Origin: Torymus aiolomorphi
Taxonomy: Eukaryota; Arthropoda; Insecta; Hymenoptera; Torymidae
Direction of reading: 5' to 3'
Length of the DNA: 64,000 nucleotides
Assembly (NCBI GenBank): GCA_036365515.1
Contig: CM070874.1
Location: forward strand, 65,057,583-65,121,582
Shown here: in pieces, positions 59,412 to 64,000 of the stretch
Layout: the number at the start of each line of letters is the position of its first letter
How positions within the stretch are numbered: the first letter of the stretch is position 1
Notes under the pieces: model-generated
Databases searched by the model: none
What the model was told of the DNA's origin: nothing
The model's input: the letters and a program-made list of their open reading frames with translations, nothing else
Position numbers and translations under genes: made by a program

Positions 59412-60420
59412 TATGCTATAATGTACCTATTAATTAGCTAAGTTCATGTTCATACATTATTAACAAACTTTTTGCCTTCAACATTAACTCAACGAACCAC
59501 AGACATATACGTACAGCCAAATCATTAAACTCAGCACCGAAAGTTCTGGTCGGACTCAACAACTGTCGGATTAATTCAGCAGCGTCGCCCGGTCGCCGCA
59601 TTATTCCTCGCAGCTACGCGTGAAAATTACTCTAATTCGTTCCCGAGCTACATACGGCAATACATATAACACAGAAACTTTCCGCGCTACCCCGTATAAA
59701 AGTCATTCGCTCGCTCGCGCAGGGGAAAATCGTATTTGGAGCGCGGCAGAGGAACGAAGACAAAACGCGGAACGGAGCTAACCGCGGATCGATGCGTCCT
59801 GAATGACGCAGACGCCCACGCACGCACGTATACGCATGCGTTCTCCTCTCTCTCTCTCTACGCCGCCTATATAGATAACCTCTGACCCGGCACGCACCCG
59901 GGGAGGAAGATTATGCCTCACCCACTCTGCCACAGCGATCTTTGCGTAAAGGGATGATGGGCAAGTTACGGAGAAGCTTCGTTATAAATGATGACCATGT
60001 TTTCCGCGGTGCGTTAGAGTTGCTTGTATAAGAGCTACACACATTGATCCACAGCGACAGAGTCACAAAACATGCGACGCGTTCCAGGAAGTCTTCGTCG
60101 TCGTCGACGTTGTTGGTAAAGCAGCAGCGACGGGGGTTTGAATATTTATGCTCGATGTAAATGTAATGGAGATTTATGTTGCGAGTTATGCTAGGCGAAG
60201 GTGGGCTTTCGCCGGGCCGGATAAGGTAAACAACGCGTTAATTTTTGATGAGGTGAATATCCGCGCGCGCCGGTATATGCGGAAGATGTTTATTGTTATT
60301 AGTACGGGGGATATGGAGAGCGGTGGATTATGCTCGCGTGTAACGCGGTTCGTCTTTGAAAAATTTATGATGATAAGATATATAAAGCACGGCGTTAAAT
60401 CCTGAATGTTAAATAATTTT
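59412..60420. other. GC-rich island
   Basis: The left shoulder (59450-59545) is A/C-rich and the right shoulder (60115-60330) strongly G/T-rich. TATAAGAG at 60027-60034 lies about 30 bases before ACAGCGACAG, a possible but unproven TATA promoter. Frames of 63 and 85 aa have no domain. Confidence 0.45.
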
Positions 60421-60540
60421 AAAAAAAATGTATAGTAGAAATAAGAAGCCACTTATTCTCAATCTTGTAAGTTATTGTTTGGCAAATGTAGCTAGGAGAA
60501 ATGCATCCGATTTCTTCTCCATCGGATAAATTTACTATCG
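60421..60540. other. AT-rich spacer
   Basis: Short; nothing recognised. Confidence 0.35.
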
Positions 60541-61260
60541 GCCATCGACTTCAAAACCCCTTACAAAATAAATGTTCAACCTAAAGAACATTACGGCGTC
60601 TCAGGGCGCTATATCGACACATCGAGCGTCCTCGAAAGAATAAATATTTCGCTATCCTCCTCAGCCTCGAACTCCATCGCTCACGCATTCTCCTCCCCTC
60701 TTCCTAACCGTATACCACCACCACCCTCGCGTAACGACGCCGTCGAAAGACGTTCGAACATATTGCGCGGCGTGAAAATCCTCTCCCTCCTCGCGGCAAA
60801 TCTACGAGGACACATCTCGGCGCAGCCCCCATCGCTCATCCCGCACAACGACGTCGACGACGACTCCCCTCTGCGAGGCGCGACTGTCTTCGGAAAAATC
60901 CGGCAACGGCCCATCTGCGGCCCGCGGGAAACTCTTCGTCACTGTCGCTCGCATTATGAATAATACTTGCACCGGTGCATCGAGGAGAACGCGATATTCT
61001 TCAAAAGGGAGAGCACGTACACGCGATATTACGAGAATGTATCGGCCGAGCATGACGTGTACGCTGCGAGGCGTTCGCACATGCGGGTGTGGATATGGAG
61101 GATATCGGGAGGTTTGCGCATGCCGCGTGTGATTGCAAGATATTTTTTCATTTGGGATAGACGGAGGTGGTTGGGATGATTAATAGGATAGGTGGGCATC
61201 AATTATTGGGGAGCAGTTGGTATAACGATAAATAAGCTTACTGCGAATATAAAAATTATA
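60541..61260. other. GC-rich island with measured skew
   Basis: Counted by hand: 60661-60720 holds C28 and G5; 61141-61200 holds G21 and C4. Opposite-strand frames of 66-92 aa overlap each other and show no domain. Confidence 0.55.
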
Positions 61261-62290
61261 GTGATGCGAGATGTGGGGTGAAAATTTTTGCAGGATACCT
61301 ATATCTCGTGCAAGCAAGCGCGGTGAAATAAAGTTTAATATTTTCCTGAAGTCGTAAATGCGCGCTCGCGCGCGCAGTTGTAATAAATTTAATTGTTATT
61401 TCTACGCGGCAAGGTTGTTGCAGCTGCAAAATCTATACGACTCCGTGGCTGTTAACACGTCGAAATGGTGGGCTGTTAAAGTTTTAACTACACAAAATGA
61501 AGGATTCTGAGTGACCTACCGTATAATGAGAACTATGCTCCGGATTAGATTACTTTTTCCGTTTTGTGCGGTTTTAACGAACCAATTATGAGAAACTTGA
61601 CAAACTTTATATTTGTTAACGTGTAGGAAATTAACGAGGAAATCTGGGTTGCGTCGATCAATTCTCAATAGTACAGGTTTGCTAATGTTTTGTTTGCGTG
61701 TAATTTAGAAATTCTTGTTTCGAAATTTTGCATGTACTAATGGAAGATAATTAAAAAAGAAGTACAAGGAAGTAAACGATATTATCGCGTGTTATGTATT
61801 TTTGTGGCTAAATATATATCAGTACAAGTAGCACTTGCACTTATACACGTTTTACACGAGAAATAAGTAAATGTCATTAAATGTGATTTAAGGATATGTT
61901 GCAGAAGCGAGATACCGGATGCTTTAATTGCCTGCGCCATTAAATTTATAAGCGAAACGCAGACTCGCGAGTGTTTGAAGTTACGCATGAAGTGTGTAAA
62001 AAGAAGCGGGGGAAAGAAGTTTTAATTTCAACCGTTTTCTAGAATCTTAATGGTACATTAAATATGTGTTAAAAATTCATTTGTGCAGGTGGTAGAAAAT
62101 TAGCTTTGGATATGTCTACAGGCGAACTATTAAGAACACTTTACTAGGATGAAAAACAATTCCACGAAACTTAACAATTTTCTACAAGACCTGTTATAAC
62201 GACATACTTTTTTTTTTTTATTAAAATATGCTTCTAAGAAACACGAACTATGTAGTATAATTAAATCAACTGAATTTTGTCCCGCTATTT
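61261..62290. other. Mixed to AT-rich interval
   Basis: About 1 kb, partly CG-containing near 61355-61375. No gene, repeat or RNA is recognised. Confidence 0.4.
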
Positions 62291-63400
62291 CTTACATATA
62301 CATGCCTCCAACTCTAAAAAAGCATGTCCAAAACCCTAATCACAGATTTCTCATTCCCCTAAAATTCCGAACGCCACCACAAAATCCATCTAACACGGAT
62401 CACATTACCATTCTAATCCACCTCTCCTGCGCCCTAAAAAAAAATCCTCCTATACCACTCACCCCTCACATAATAAAGCACATCCACCTCCACCTCCTCT
62501 GCCATGGAAATAAGCTGCGATCTCGCATCGCGCAACACGTGTGTTCCCCAGCAGCAGCAGCAGCAGCAGCAGCAGGACGCACTTCTTACACAAAACGCGA
62601 CCTTCGCCGTGTCGCGTGGCGCGCAGCCGCCGCCGCCGCGTTTCACAAAAGCCGACGCGCGCATTATACACGCCGCGTGCAGCTTTCGATGGAAAGCCCG
62701 CGCGCACGTACACACAGACATGTGTGCGCGCGCGGAACACCTGGACCACATTGGAAAAAGACGGCGGGCGTGTGCCGAGGCAGCCGAATCCTTAAAATAT
62801 ACCTGAGGAGAGAGAGAGAGAACGAGGAGCAGATGCGCGAGAAGGGAGAGAGAGAGAGAGAGAGAGCCGCGTCTGTGTCGCGTGCCGGTGGGCGCGTGCG
62901 GTCTGCGCGCATGAGCCCGCGGTATATATAGGCTCTAATGACGATAATCGCGAGTCGACGGTGATGATCTTTATTGCGATCTTAAGGGAGAGAGAGAGGT
63001 AGGAGGGTGAGGAGCTATGGGGGCAAGGGTAAGATTCGCGAGCGAGCCCGCACGCGAGTGTGGTTCCGAGGAGATAAATTTGTATGCGAAGTGACGTTGG
63101 TGGTGTGGATGTGTCTTTCTTTTTTTATTTGTGGCGATGACACGAACAGCCGGATGTTTTTGCGGATAAGCGGATTTCTTTATGGATTTGTTGTTGTTGT
63201 TGTTGTCCTGCATGCACTTTCTGAAAGGGTTGGCGCTTTTAATATGCGCGCAGATGGTTAATGACTGGGAGGTCTACGGTGATATGGTGGTGACGCTGTC
63301 AACGCGTCCTTCACCTCTGCTGGCGAAAAGTACGAGCTTATTTGAAATGGTAATTTTGGTTTAAATGGTTTAATTTAGTTGTTGACTCTGTAGTGCCGTT
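62291..63400. other. GC-rich island with (CAG)n
   Basis: The left shoulder (62300-62500) is very C/A-rich. The core contains the CAG run, a GCC run near 62628-62640 and GA runs. The right shoulder (63070-63300) is G/T-rich, including a (GTT)n run near 63186-63203. The overlapping frames up to 209 aa are compositional. Confidence 0.5.
62549..62575 (+). repeat. (CAG)9 microsatellite
   Basis: Nine perfect CAG units. In one frame this reads as nine Gln after an ATG in good context at 62504, but the rest of that 100-aa frame has no recognisable domain. Confidence 0.9.
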
Positions 63401-63520
63401 TGATGAAAAAAATTGACTTATTTTACTTGATTTCATCTAGGACGAATATTCTATACTTAAAAACAGTAGTTATAACGATAGTAATACACGTTTCATCCTT
63501 GTACGCAGCAACACTCAAAT
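63401..63520. other. AT-rich spacer
   Basis: Short; nothing recognised. Confidence 0.35.
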
Positions 63521-64000
63521 AACCCTACGAATTAACCTAATTTGAAAGCACCGCGGCACCGTCATCGCAATTTTTCCTTAATTAATAATTATTACTCAGC
63601 AAACATTACAGCGCTGCGTTACACATCTTCTCGGGGCCAAATTAGCTCAACCACAATAATCTCGCAGAATTTAATACTCACCTTCCATCCCATATAACAG
63701 CAGCCATCTGACTTCGGAATAACCAACCCCCGGTAAAATTCGTGCGCACACATTTTTTTATATTACATACCACACCTTGCTCCGCCCAAAATTTAAATCA
63801 TCATCGGCCTAATTAAAGGCATCGCTGATTTCGGCGTTCTGCCCCTTAAAGACCGAGTCGTCGAAATTTATATATTACATACGCGAGCGACGTATATATA
63901 TAGGTATAAATGAAAGGTGCGCCGCTGCGCGCGCGACATTCGCGTATACGAGAGAGTATACATACATATAACGAAGCGCCGAAGGTGGCGGCGGCGGCGG
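63521..64000. other. Start of another GC-rich island, cut by the window edge
   Basis: A C/A-rich left shoulder (63500-63800) leads into CpG-rich DNA that ends in a GGC run at the window edge. Confidence 0.4.

Noticed and set aside
62504..62806. 100-aa frame with ATG in ideal context and nine Gln
   Set aside because: GCCATGG and (CAG)9 look attractive, but the rest has no domain and other frames over the same island are equally open.
1..64000. CRISPR arrays, operons or bacterial-type genes
   Set aside because: The sequence is eukaryotic in composition and element content; no regularly spaced repeat arrays or prokaryotic genes are present.

Overview
This is eukaryotic nuclear DNA with no intact protein-coding gene that I can support. 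CpG is abundant, long (GA)n, (CT)n, (CA)n and (GT)n microsatellites recur, and GC-rich islands of 0.4-2 kb alternate with AT-rich spacers. Together with the Penelope-like, non-LTR and many miniature inverted-repeat elements, this suggests an arthropod, most likely a hymenopteran such as a chalcid wasp. The organism call is inference from overall sequence style; nothing in the window proves it. The long open frames are low-complexity translations (poly-Ser/Leu/Arg/Glu from GA/CT, or His-Thr/Cys-Val from CA/GT). The window is best read as intergenic or large-intron DNA.

Layout. 1-21.2 kb: a chain of GC-rich islands separated by AT-rich spacers, with almost no recognisable transposon. 21.2-24.0 kb: first copy of a ~1.5 kb repeat family (broken by a LINE-type tail), a nested palindromic element and a small inverted-repeat element. 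24-30.8 kb: AT-rich DNA, then islands. 30.8-32.2 kb: second copy of the repeat family. 33.8-35.4 kb: a Russian doll in which a TA-flanked element contains a second one, which contains the 3' part of a Penelope-like retroelement with a GIY-YIG endonuclease and a hammerhead-ribozyme-like fold. 36.8-38.4 kb: a 1.6 kb inverted-repeat element with a smaller one inside. 40.6-42.4 kb: a dead non-LTR reverse transcriptase on the minus strand. 44.3-46.4 kb: an inverted-repeat element carrying a TTAA-flanked miniature piggyBac-like insertion and three strong hairpins. 48.1-49.5 kb: a foldback element built from AAGTCTGG repeats. 49.6-57.3 kb: several elements with CACTG/CACGG termini and TA duplications, one holding a tRNA-like Pol III unit. 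58.6-59.4 kb: third, inverted copy of the repeat family. 59.4-64 kb: islands again.

The strongest unexplained signal is strand asymmetry around the islands. On the + strand, left shoulders are rich in C and A and right shoulders are rich in G and T, and this recurs at most islands across the window. Hand counts on sample 60-base stretches are extreme (for example C22/G5 on the left and G28/C1 on the right of the island near 54.6 kb). That is what divergent transcription, R-loop formation or replication initiation from each island would leave behind. The islands may therefore be bidirectional regulatory elements or origins, although no gene is visible here.
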